NCBI GenBank assembly: GCA_964648465.1 | Contig: CAZYMU010000027.1 | Coordinates: 1-36,840, forward strand | DNA: 36,840 nt | Source: Aminicenans sp964648465 | GTDB lineage: Bacteria; Acidobacteriota; Aminicenantia; Aminicenantales; Aminicenantaceae | Reading direction: 5' to 3' | In this document: positions 7,927 through 15,935 of the stretch, piece by piece | Layout: each line of letters begins with the position of its first letter | Numbering within the stretch: position 1 is the stretch's first letter | Position numbers and translations under genes: made by a program | Notes under the pieces: model-generated | Databases searched by the model: none | What the model was told of the DNA's origin: nothing | The model's input: only the letters and a program-made list of their open reading frames with translations

Positions 7927-10566
7927 ATGGAAGCCCAGAAAATCAGAGAATTATTTCTCGATTTTTTCGAAAAGAAAAATCATAAAATCGTCAAAAGTTC
8001 TTCTCTATACCCAAAAGATGACCAATCTCTTCTATTTACGAATGCAGGGATGAATCAATTTAAAAACATTTTTCTTGGACTTGAAAAAAGAAGTTACACA
8101 AGATCGGCTTCAGTTCAAAAATGTCTGCGTGTAAGTGGAAAACATAATGACCTGGAACAAGTTGGAAAAACTAATAAACATCATACTTTTTTTGAGATGT
8201 TGGGAAATTTTTCTTTTGGAGATTATTTTAAAAAGGCAGCCATTGAATATGCATGGCAACTTGTTACAGAAGTTTTCAAAATGGAGAAAGATGCACTTTA
8301 TATTACTGTCTATAATGATGATGATGAAGCCTTCCAGATATGGAGTGAGAGTATAGGAATTTCCGAGGACAGGATATTTCGATTCGGGAAGAAAGACAAT
8401 TACTGGGCTATGGGAGAAACAGGCCCATGCGGACCATGTTCCGAAATACATTACGACCTTGGGCAAGAAATCCAAGAAGGAGATCCGTACAGCTTAATAG
8501 AAGCTGGAAGTGACAGATTCTTAGAATTGTGGAACCTGGTGTTCATGCAGTATTATCAAGATGAAAAAGGACAAATTCATTCTCTGCCTTCTCCCTCTAT
8601 TGATACAGGAATGGGACTTGAAAGAGTAGCTGCTATACTTCAAGGCAAAAAAAATAATTATGATACTGATTTATTTCTCCCTTTAATCGAAACTATAAGC
8701 AATATTTGCAGTCTCGAATATCCTTCAAATGATGATAATAATATATCCATGAGGATAATTGCTGACCACATAAGGGCAATTTCTTTTTTATTAAGTGATG
8801 GTATTATGCCATCAAATGATGGCCGCGGATATGTTTTAAGAAGACTTATCCGTCGTGCATTTCGGCAAGGGAATGTATTAGGAATACACGAACCTTTTCT
8901 ATACAAACTGGTTGGTGTAGTGAGCGATATTATGAAGGATGCCTATCCTGAATTACTTTCCTCTTCAAATTATGTCTCTAAGATTTGCCTTTCTGAAGAA
9001 AAACGTTTTTCGCTTGCTCTTTCTTCTGGAATTCTTACTTTTAACAAATATATGGCAGACGCTAAGGGATCTGATAAACGGATCATTCCTGGAACAAAAT
9101 TGTTTAAGTTATATGATACTTATGGCTTTCCTCTTGACCTATCACAGGAATTGGCAGAAGAGGAAAATATAGGGGTGGATAGAGAAGGGTTTTTTAAAGA
9201 GATGGATAAACAACGACAGCGAGCGCGTCTATCCTGGAAAGGAGAAACTAAACAGAAAGGGATAAAAACTTATGGGGAATTAAAAAATCTTATTATTAGA
9301 TATCTTGGATATGAAGAGGTGAGGGTGCATGAGGCTTCTGTATTAGCCATGTTAAAAGAAGGAAAACATGTAAATGAGCTTAAAAATGGAGAGTCAGGGG
9401 AAGTGTTCCTAAACAAAACTCCTTTTTATGCAGAAGCTGGGGGCCAGGTTGGTGATTCAGGAATTTTAAAAAATCCGCATTTTTCTGCATTAGTGGAAAC
9501 TACCTATTATCCAATCCCAAAAATAATTTCTCATAAAGTAAAGGTTATCTCAGGAATGCTTAAAATCCAAGATGCTGTTGAAGCTTTAGTTGATGTCCAT
9601 AAGAAAAAGGCAATAAGTAGGAATCATACTGCTACTCATCTTCTTCATGCTTCGTTAAGACAGATCCTAGGTGATCACATTAAACAAGCAGGATCTCTTG
9701 TATCTGCAGAAAGATTTAGATTCGATTTCACCCATTTTTCCTCATTAAACAATTCAGAATTGAGGCAGGTTGAATTTCTGGTCAATGAAAAAATAAGAGA
9801 GAACATTAAAGTAAAAACCAGAATAGTTTCCTTGGAAAAAGGGATTAAAGAAGGGGCTATTGCCATTTTTGAGGAAAAATATGAAGAAAAAGTGAGAATG
9901 GTTACCATTGATGGCTTTAGTAAAGAGCTTTGCGGTGGAGTCCATGTACATAATACAGGAGAAATTGGCCTGTTTAAAATCATATCTGAAACAAGTGTAG
10001 CTGCAGGGATGAGAAGAATCGAAGCAGTAACAGGAGAAGAAGCCTTAAAGTATATACAAGAGACCCATGAGCTGTTGTTAGAAATCCAAAATGTTTTAAA
10101 TTCCCCACGTGAAAATCTTATTATACAAATTGGGAAATTGATGAAGTCATTAAAACAAAATGAAAAAGAGTCCAAATCACTCAGGCAAAAACTTGCAAAT
10201 TTCAAGTATGGCAAAAAAGACAGCCATATCCAGAAGATCAATGGAATTTCTGTTATTATCCAAAAAGTTGAAGGATTGAATGATAAAGATATCAGAGAAC
10301 TAGCTGATTCTCTTAAACAAAAAATTGGTTCGGGGATAATTATATTAGGAGCTGCTGTAGGGGAAAAGGCATTTTTAGTATCGGCAGTTACAAAAGATCT
10401 TACTATGCGTATAAAAGCAGATGACATCATCAAGAGAATTGCACCGATGGTAGGTGGTGGAGGAGGAGGCAGACCAGATTTTGCCCAGGCTGGAGGAGAA
10501 AAAATTAAAAGCTTGAATCAAACACTGAAAAAATGTTCATCTATTCTGGAAGAAATGATAAAATAG
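7927..10566 (+). CDS. alaS: Alanine--tRNA ligase
   Basis: Charges tRNA-Ala and edits mischarged Ser/Gly. Full length (879). It has the class II catalytic domain (FTNAGMNQFK, TFFEMLGNFSFGDYF, GPCGPCSEIHYD, DTGMGLERVA), an editing domain with HTATHLLH near 566-573 and the zinc ligand motif CGGVHVHNTG near 669, and a C-terminal domain ending in the glycine-rich GGGGGGRPDFAQAGG motif. Its ATG follows the pilT stop without a gap, an arrangement that requires translational coupling. The protein is fully canonical. Confidence 0.96.
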   Translation: MEAQKIRELFLDFFEKKNHKIVKSSSLYPKDDQSLLFTNAGMNQFKNIFLGLEKRSYTRSASVQKCLRVSGKHNDLEQVGKTNKHHTFFEMLGNFSFGDYFKKAAIEYAWQLVTEVFKMEKDALYITVYNDDDEAFQIWSESIGISEDRIFRFGKKDNYWAMGETGPCGPCSEIHYDLGQEIQEGDPYSLIEAGSDRFLELWNLVFMQYYQDEKGQIHSLPSPSIDTGMGLERVAAILQGKKNNYDTDLFLPLIETISNICSLEYPSNDDNNISMRIIADHIRAISFLLSDGIMPSNDGRGYVLRRLIRRAFRQGNVLGIHEPFLYKLVGVVSDIMKDAYPELLSSSNYVSKICLSEEKRFSLALSSGILTFNKYMADAKGSDKRIIPGTKLFKLYDTYGFPLDLSQELAEEENIGVDREGFFKEMDKQRQRARLSWKGETKQKGIKTYGELKNLIIRYLGYEEVRVHEASVLAMLKEGKHVNELKNGESGEVFLNKTPFYAEAGGQVGDSGILKNPHFSALVETTYYPIPKIISHKVKVISGMLKIQDAVEALVDVHKKKAISRNHTATHLLHASLRQILGDHIKQAGSLVSAERFRFDFTHFSSLNNSELRQVEFLVNEKIRENIKVKTRIVSLEKGIKEGAIAIFEEKYEEKVRMVTIDGFSKELCGGVHVHNTGEIGLFKIISETSVAAGMRRIEAVTGEEALKYIQETHELLLEIQNVLNSPRENLIIQIGKLMKSLKQNEKESKSLRQKLANFKYGKKDSHIQKINGISVIIQKVEGLNDKDIRELADSLKQKIGSGIIILGAAVGEKAFLVSAVTKDLTMRIKADDIIKRIAPMVGGGGGGRPDFAQAGGEKIKSLNQTLKKCSSILEEMIK

Positions 10567-10636
10567 GGTATAAAAATCACCCTTAAAGGGGATTGTGTTT
10601 ATTTTAAAAATTTGGCATTATATATTTAATTTTCAG

Positions 10637-10674
10637 TAGAAAAAATAGAGGACAATAGAAAAAATAGAGAACAA
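10637..10674 (+). repeat. 19-nt tandem duplication upstream of the transglycosylase start
   Basis: Two adjacent 19-nt copies (10637-10655 and 10656-10674) differ at one base, G10651 against A10670. The second copy ends on the A of the ATG of the next gene, and its GAGA stands where a Shine-Dalgarno sequence would be. The first copy has the better GAGG. Confidence 0.75.
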
Positions 10675-11264
10675 TGGCATCGGGATTTATTATCACTAAA
10701 AAAATTAAAGTAATAATTGCTATATTTCTATTTATATTGTTTTATTCAGGAATAGAAGCCAAAGCTCAGATTAAAAGAGATGGTGGATACAATGAAATCA
10801 TAAAAACAATAGCTGATAAACATGGTGTAGAAGCACCTCTGATTCATTCTATAATCAAAGCAGAATCAAATTACAACACAAATGCATTATCTCCTAAAGG
10901 AGCGGTTGGATTAATGCAGCTAATGCCTGAAACTGCACGGAAATACGGAGTAACAAATCCATATAATCCCGAAGATAATATTGAAGGAGGAGTAAAATAT
11001 CTTAAGGATTTAATTAAAGTCTACTCAGGAAAGACAGAACTAGTTCTTGCGGCTTATAATGCCGGTCAGGAAGCTATAAAGAAGTATGGTGGCATTCCCC
11101 CCTATCCTGAGACAAGAAATTATATTGAAAAAGTGAAAAATTATGGATACAGGAAATCATTTATAAGGCACAGAACAAAAATATATACATATTATGACAA
11201 ATCAGGGAGGGCAGTTTTTACAAACAACCGGTATCTCTATTTGATGAACAAAAAAGATGATTAG
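10674..11264 (+). CDS. Soluble lytic transglycosylase (SLT domain)
   Basis: Cleaves peptidoglycan glycan strands to form 1,6-anhydroMurNAc ends, acting outside the cytoplasmic membrane. An N-terminal hydrophobic segment (about 10-27) looks like a signal peptide ending near AKA. The GH23 domain follows, with catalytic Glu64 in KAESNYN, then SPKGAVGLMQLMPETARKYG, NIEGGVKYL and LAAYNAGQEAIKKYGG. Length is 196 residues. The ribosome-binding site is poor and sits in a short tandem repeat. The gene is followed by two genes on the opposite strand. Confidence 0.88.
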   Translation: MASGFIITKKIKVIIAIFLFILFYSGIEAKAQIKRDGGYNEIIKTIADKHGVEAPLIHSIIKAESNYNTNALSPKGAVGLMQLMPETARKYGVTNPYNPEDNIEGGVKYLKDLIKVYSGKTELVLAAYNAGQEAIKKYGGIPPYPETRNYIEKVKNYGYRKSFIRHRTKIYTYYDKSGRAVFTNNRYLYLMNKKDD

Positions 11265-11313
11265 AACCAGAGGGAATAATTCCTAACGATGTTTTCGGAT
11301 TTAGGATTGACTA

Positions 11314-11838
11314 TTATCTGTGTTCAGCATTATCTGTGTTTTTTGGAACATCAATGACTCCTTGATCGTTTTGAGATGCTTTTTTCTTAAAAACAGAGAT
11401 CCCAATTATTCCTCCGAGTGCTCCCAATACTGAAAAAATAACTACAGAAATCACGAATCCAAGCATTAACATTGGAATTGATTTTTCAATTCCGCCTCTC
11501 TCAAGTAAGTTTTCCCAACCTTTGGGCATTTCTTCAGCATAGTCAGCAAGTTTCTCCATGATGCTTCGAGTAAACTCACTGCTCATAGCACTGAAAGGAA
11601 TGCTGACAATAAAATCAACAACAGCTGCTATTATTCCAGTAAAAACACCTACTATAGCTCCGTCCCCTGCACTTAATGCAACGGAAGAGTCTTTAGATAG
11701 TAAATAGGCGGACAGTATGGCTCCGCCAATGATCCATATGCAGCATAGACAGTTAATAAAAGGGACACCTGATAAGATTCCTGCTACAGCTCCGCCTATC
11801 AGGGCTGGCATAAACATTCTAGGTTTTTGATCAATCAT
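11314..11838 (-). CDS. Conserved membrane protein with four predicted helices
   Basis: I do not recognise a named family. The 174-residue product has hydrophobic segments near 10-27, 30-47, 61-82 and 123-147. These are glycine- and alanine-rich, and a more polar stretch between the third and fourth segments includes EMPKGWENLLERGG. A basic KKK stop-transfer and a short polar tail end the protein. The start is strongly supported by GGAGG a few bases upstream of the ATG on the minus strand. The last codons contain a repeated 12-nt word. It is in the same orientation as the DUF2085-like gene, about 80 nt away. The function is unknown. Confidence 0.7.
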   Translation of the reverse strand: MIDQKPRMFMPALIGGAVAGILSGVPFINCLCCIWIIGGAILSAYLLSKDSSVALSAGDGAIVGVFTGIIAAVVDFIVSIPFSAMSSEFTRSIMEKLADYAEEMPKGWENLLERGGIEKSIPMLMLGFVISVVIFSVLGALGGIIGISVFKKKASQNDQGVIDVPKNTDNAEHR

Positions 11839-11919
11839 TGTTCCTCCTTCTCAGGTGGTTTCTCCTATTTTATTTTGTTTTGTGTTTGAATTTCAAGATA
11901 TATTTTTACAGGCAAGATA

Positions 11920-12402
11920 TCAGATTTCCGGATTTTTCATTTTGTTAATAAAATAGTCAGACAATCCAGCAATAAAGAAAAAAGGAAGAATAATTCCCCA
12001 AATTAATCCAGTTATGAATCTCAGCCAGCCAGGAGTCATCCATAAATGAAAAACATTGCCTATTTTATCGGCAACAATCGGCAGAGACATTAGTATAAAT
12101 GTTTTTATTCTAGGTAATGAAATTTTAGAAAAACCTTTCAAAAAAGGATAAAATACAGTGCCTGTCAAAAACCCGAAATATACACCAAGACAACGGGCAC
12201 ACACAGCAAGAGGATATCCATACACATAAAAACATCGAGAAGGGATTTGATGGCAAATAAGGGAAAAAACAGCATAAATCAATCTATTCCATTCTGATGT
12301 CTGACTTTTAAGGTAAGGAGCAAAAAATATTGCTGCTATCCATAGTAAAATTCCAGCTAATGTGCCAAAATATACAAAAATTATTTTATTTATTGCTTTC
12401 AT
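11920..12402 (-). CDS. DUF2085-family membrane protein
   Basis: The 160-residue protein has about four transmembrane segments and the family hallmark CHQIPSRCFYVYG...LAVCARCLGVYFGF, in which a His/Cys cluster and a CARC motif sit at membrane edges. The conserved cysteines and histidine suggest metal or redox chemistry, but the family has no established function. It is transcribed divergently from the secreted protease gene, with a 134-nt region between the two start codons. Confidence 0.75.
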   Translation of the reverse strand: MKAINKIIFVYFGTLAGILLWIAAIFFAPYLKSQTSEWNRLIYAVFSLICHQIPSRCFYVYGYPLAVCARCLGVYFGFLTGTVFYPFLKGFSKISLPRIKTFILMSLPIVADKIGNVFHLWMTPGWLRFITGLIWGIILPFFFIAGLSDYFINKMKNPEI

Positions 12403-12456
12403 TTTATATCCGTATTAGGCTAATCAATACAATATACTTTGTCAAAAAGAGAAGTG

Positions 12457-12485
12457 TTGACAGAATAGTTAGCAAAGTGTACATT
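12457..12485 (+). promoter_or_regulatory. Promoter of the protease-TPR gene
   Basis: TTGACA at 12457-12462 and TACATT at 12480-12485 are 17 nt apart, giving a start near 12492 and a leader of about 45 nt. The consensus -35 and ideal spacing make this credible. Confidence 0.5.
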
Positions 12486-12536
12486 TATCCCTGAAAAATT
12501 AGTTATTAGCTACAGATATATTAAGAGGAGATGAGA

Positions 12537-14372
12537 ATGAAAAATAACAAAAAAATTGGGGTTATTTTTTTTCTTGTTGTATTGCTTCTTCCGTTCTCAT
12601 TAATATTTCCACAATCCGAAGAAGCTTTGAAAGTTTTAGAAAAAAACAAAAATAGTGTAGTTTCTTTTGTTTCCTTGGGGGAAGATAAAGAAGTAATATG
12701 CAGGGGGACAGGATTTGTTATAGGCAATGGGATTATGGCAACAAACTATCATTTAGTCAGTCAAGCCAAAAACGTTGAAGGGATAAATTTCAAAGGGAAA
12801 AAGGTTAAAGTTGAAGGGATTATCACTGTCGATAAAAATTTAGATATTGCGCTTTTAAAAATTAAAAGCAAGGCGCTTTCTCTCCCTTTTAGCGAGTCAG
12901 ATGAGTTTGAAACGGGAAAGAATATTTTTACTATTGGAGGAAACGAATCAGGAGAGATCAAAGTTGTTGATGGTACAATGGGAGGACTTTTAGAATATGC
13001 TCCTAATCAAAAAATTATCGATACAACCTTAAATCCACCAGATAGTTTTAGTGGAGGTCCTGTTCTTGATTCAAACGGGCAGGCCTTAGGTATGATTGTT
13101 TTCCTGGATAGAGTAGAAAAATTCGTCTTTCCTATTAGAGTATTGATGGGTTTACAGAAAAGCGGCACAGTGACCAAGTTTAAGAATTGGGAGCAAGAAG
13201 ATTATTTTTCAACTCTGGAAGGGGCTTCCTTTGCAGGAAAGATATATTATACATTGGACAACACTGGCAAGTCTGAAAAATATTTGAAGAAAGTCATAGA
13301 ACAAAAACCTAAAGATATCAATATATACATCCTTTTAGCTTCTATTAATGTTAAGCAAAGGTATTATTCTGCAGCAGTCACTAACTATAAAAAAATAATT
13401 GAGTTAGACCCTAATATGGACAGTGCTTATTTTGGCCTTGGTATAGTGTATATAAAGATGATGAAATGGGAAAATGCAATCCAACAATTAGAAAAAGCAG
13501 TCCAGCTCAATCTTAACAATAGCGAGGCTTATTTTCAGATTGGGAGTGCTTATGAAGCACTAAGGGATTTTGAAAAGGCAGCCGAAGCATATAAAAATTA
13601 TGTTAAATCAGAGCCTAAAAATCCTGGAACAGGGTATTATAATCTTGCTATATGTCAGACAGAGCTTAAACAATTTGCAGAAGCTATTGCATCTTTTCAA
13701 GAGGTTTTAAAAGAAAAACCTAATGATTTAGGAATCAATCAAAAATTGGCTCAGGCGTGCAAGAATGCAGGCCAGTATGAGAAGGCTGCTGGAATCTATA
13801 CAAATCTTTCCGAAATAAATCCTGAAAATACAAAAATATATCTAAACAATATTATCAAGATGTATGATGAAGCCAAGATGCCTGATAAAGCAATTGAAAG
13901 CACAAATAGATTGATTAAGCTCAATCCTGAGGATAGTGATGCTCTTTATAACCTTGGATATATGTACATCAAGCTTAATAAATATAGTGAAGCGATAGAA
14001 CCATTCAAAAGAGCCATAGAAATAAGACCCGATTTTAAGTATGCTTATTCAAATCTAGGATTTTGCTATAGCAAATTAAAGAAATATAAAGATTTTATTG
14101 CAGTATACAAGAAACTTGTAGAAATAGACCCTGAGGATGCTGATGGATGGCTTAATATTGGTATTGGGTATATGTACCTGAAAAATTTCTCATCTGCTGC
14201 CGAACCTATCGAAAAAGCGGTCGAACTTAGGCCGGACCATGCTGTCTCACTTTATAACTTAGCTGTTATCTATTTGAATCTTCATGATAATTACAGCGCA
14301 AGAAAAATACATGAAAAATTGAAGGCAGTCGATCCGAATCTTGCCAGTAAACTGCAAAAACTATTACGTTAA
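12537..14372 (+). CDS. Secreted trypsin-like serine protease with TPR repeats
   Basis: A signal peptide (about 1-25, ending near FPQSEE) is followed by a trypsin/DegP-like domain. A plausible triad is His72 (NYHLV), Asp103 (LDIALLKI) and Ser172 (DSFSGGPVLD). The usual GNSGGP is here SFSGGP, but the nucleophile is kept. From about 230 to the end come roughly ten TPR units (for example AYFGLGIVYIKMMKWENAI and ALYNLGYMYIKLNKYSEAI), with no PDZ domain. The protein is probably periplasmic, with the TPR part binding partners or substrates. I use the second ATG (12537) because AAGAGGAG directly abuts the first at 12531. Confidence 0.8.
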   Translation: MKNNKKIGVIFFLVVLLLPFSLIFPQSEEALKVLEKNKNSVVSFVSLGEDKEVICRGTGFVIGNGIMATNYHLVSQAKNVEGINFKGKKVKVEGIITVDKNLDIALLKIKSKALSLPFSESDEFETGKNIFTIGGNESGEIKVVDGTMGGLLEYAPNQKIIDTTLNPPDSFSGGPVLDSNGQALGMIVFLDRVEKFVFPIRVLMGLQKSGTVTKFKNWEQEDYFSTLEGASFAGKIYYTLDNTGKSEKYLKKVIEQKPKDINIYILLASINVKQRYYSAAVTNYKKIIELDPNMDSAYFGLGIVYIKMMKWENAIQQLEKAVQLNLNNSEAYFQIGSAYEALRDFEKAAEAYKNYVKSEPKNPGTGYYNLAICQTELKQFAEAIASFQEVLKEKPNDLGINQKLAQACKNAGQYEKAAGIYTNLSEINPENTKIYLNNIIKMYDEAKMPDKAIESTNRLIKLNPEDSDALYNLGYMYIKLNKYSEAIEPFKRAIEIRPDFKYAYSNLGFCYSKLKKYKDFIAVYKKLVEIDPEDADGWLNIGIGYMYLKNFSSAAEPIEKAVELRPDHAVSLYNLAVIYLNLHDNYSARKIHEKLKAVDPNLASKLQKLLR

Positions 14373-14405
14373 AAATACCACATTATTTTTGTTTCTGTGT
14401 AGAAA

Positions 14406-14490
14406 GGGCAGGTGGCGAAATTGGCATACGCGCTAGGCTTAGGACCTAGTTCCTATTGAAGGAGTGCGGGTTCGAGTCCCGCTCTGCCCA
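14406..14490 (+). tRNA. tRNA-Leu (anticodon UAG)
   Basis: An 85-nt class II tRNA. The acceptor stem GGGCAG pairs with CTGCCC plus a G-U pair. The anticodon arm is CTAGG-CTTAGGA-CCTAG with UAG as anticodon. A variable arm follows, then the T arm GCGGG-TTCGAGT-CCCGC, with A73 as discriminator. The 3' CCA is not encoded. It lies just upstream of tig. Confidence 0.95.
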
Positions 14491-14524
14491 TTTCACAATA
14501 CCCTGAATAATTAAGGAAGAATTC

Positions 14525-15793
14525 ATGGACAAGAGAAAAAGTTCTGTAAAGATTGTTAGTGAATGTAAAAGAGAGATCGAATTAGAGATCCCATCAAATG
14601 AGGTAATGGAAGAATTTGAGAGGACAGTATCTAAATTTTCAAACAGAGTAAAAATTAGGGGTTTTAGACCTGGTAAAGCCCCGGCGGATATTGTTAAGCG
14701 TATGTATTCTGCTGAAATTAGAGAATCTATAATTAATTCCCTTGCTCCAGAGGCTATAAAAAATGAGATAAAAATAAATAATCTTAATCCTGTTGGACAT
14801 CCAGTAGTCAGTGATATATCTTTTAATGAAGGAGGACCTATTCGTTTAAAGGCTAAATTTGAAGTATGGCCAGAATTTAATCTTCCTGAATATAAAAACA
14901 TAGAAGTAAAAAAGAAAAGCGTTTCTGTAACAGATCAAGAAATAAATCAATCTTTGCAAAATCTTAGTGCTAGATATGTACAATACCTTCCAATAGAGGG
15001 TAGGGGAGTGCTTGATGGTGATTATGTTATCGCAGAATTGAAAGGAAAAAATGTAAAAACAAAAAGGTTCCTTCCAACCGAGAAAGTGACTATTCTTGCA
15101 GGCCACCCTGAAAACGAAAAAGTTTTAAACCAGAATTTGACAGGGTTAAAACCTAATGAAGAAAGAAATTTCACAATTATCTATGACAAAAGTCATAAAA
15201 ATAAAAAATTATCAGGAAAAGATATTTTTTATAGCCTTAGAATTATTTCTATTAAAGAAAGAAAAATCCCTGATATTGATGACGAATTTGCAAAGGAAGT
15301 TGGAGAATTTGAAAATTTGAAAGAGTTACGAAAAGAAATTAAAAAAGAGCTTCTTTCAGCAAAAGAAAGAGCGATGAAACAAGAATTAGCACAAGAAATT
15401 ATTGAAAGGATCTCTGATAAATTGAGTTTCGAACTTCCAGATAGCGTAATTGAACAAGAATCTTTAAATATTGTAAGGCAAATGCTTTCATCACGATCAC
15501 AAAAAACCAGCAAAGAAGAGTTTGAAAAGCTTAAAGACGAAGCGAAAAAAAATGCAGAGAAATATTTGAAAAATCAATTGATTCTTGCCAGGATTGCAGA
15601 AAAAGAAAACCTTGAAGTTTCTGATGCGGAAGTGTCTGAGGAGCTAAAGTCTATAGCGAAAGCAAATAATGTACCTTTGGCTCAAATTATAGATAAAGTT
15701 AATAAAGAGGGGAATAGGGAGGAATTAAAAGAAAAGTTGCTTTTTAAAAAGACCTTTGACTTTTTACTTCAACACGCTATAATAAAAGATTAG
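14525..15793 (+). CDS. tig: Trigger factor
   Basis: A ribosome-bound chaperone that receives nascent chains. It has the N-terminal ribosome-docking signature GFRPGKAP in a RIRGFRPGKAPADIV-like context, a diverged FKBP-type PPIase middle region (LDGDYVIAELKG), and a long charged helical C-terminal chaperone domain. Length (422) is normal. AAGGAAGA precedes the ATG. In many bacteria tig is followed by clpP and clpX, but here lon follows directly after 142 nt. The PPIase region looks shortened or diverged, which is common in the family. Confidence 0.92.
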   Translation: MDKRKSSVKIVSECKREIELEIPSNEVMEEFERTVSKFSNRVKIRGFRPGKAPADIVKRMYSAEIRESIINSLAPEAIKNEIKINNLNPVGHPVVSDISFNEGGPIRLKAKFEVWPEFNLPEYKNIEVKKKSVSVTDQEINQSLQNLSARYVQYLPIEGRGVLDGDYVIAELKGKNVKTKRFLPTEKVTILAGHPENEKVLNQNLTGLKPNEERNFTIIYDKSHKNKKLSGKDIFYSLRIISIKERKIPDIDDEFAKEVGEFENLKELRKEIKKELLSAKERAMKQELAQEIIERISDKLSFELPDSVIEQESLNIVRQMLSSRSQKTSKEEFEKLKDEAKKNAEKYLKNQLILARIAEKENLEVSDAEVSEELKSIAKANNVPLAQIIDKVNKEGNREELKEKLLFKKTFDFLLQHAIIKD

Positions 15794-15935
15794 TCATACC
15801 ATGATTTTAATCCCCGCATAATGAGAATTAAGCCACGAGATAAGGGTGAAAATCAATTTGCCAAATATAGATGAAACAAAGTCAAGGTAAAAAAGATAAT
15901 ATTGAATTTTTATAGCGGATTGCTGGAGTAAAATA

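Noticed and set aside
9675..10433. A 252-codon minus-strand open frame inside alaS
   Set aside because: It is fully antisense to the conserved alaS editing and C-terminal region, is Ser/Ile/Phe-rich as expected for a shadow frame, and resembles no family.
10567..10610. Possible terminator after alaS (CCCTT and AAGGGG)
   Set aside because: The loop would be too small and no uninterrupted T tract follows.
11311..11340. A 12-nt direct repeat (ATTATCTGTGTT) at the 3' end of the four-helix membrane gene
   Set aside because: Two copies 4 nt apart with no palindrome or regulatory context; probably a simple slippage event.
14446..14901. A minus-strand open frame running across the tRNA-Leu and the start of tig
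   Set aside because: It overlaps a tRNA and a well-supported gene; the text near its C-terminus is simply the antisense of the tRNA.
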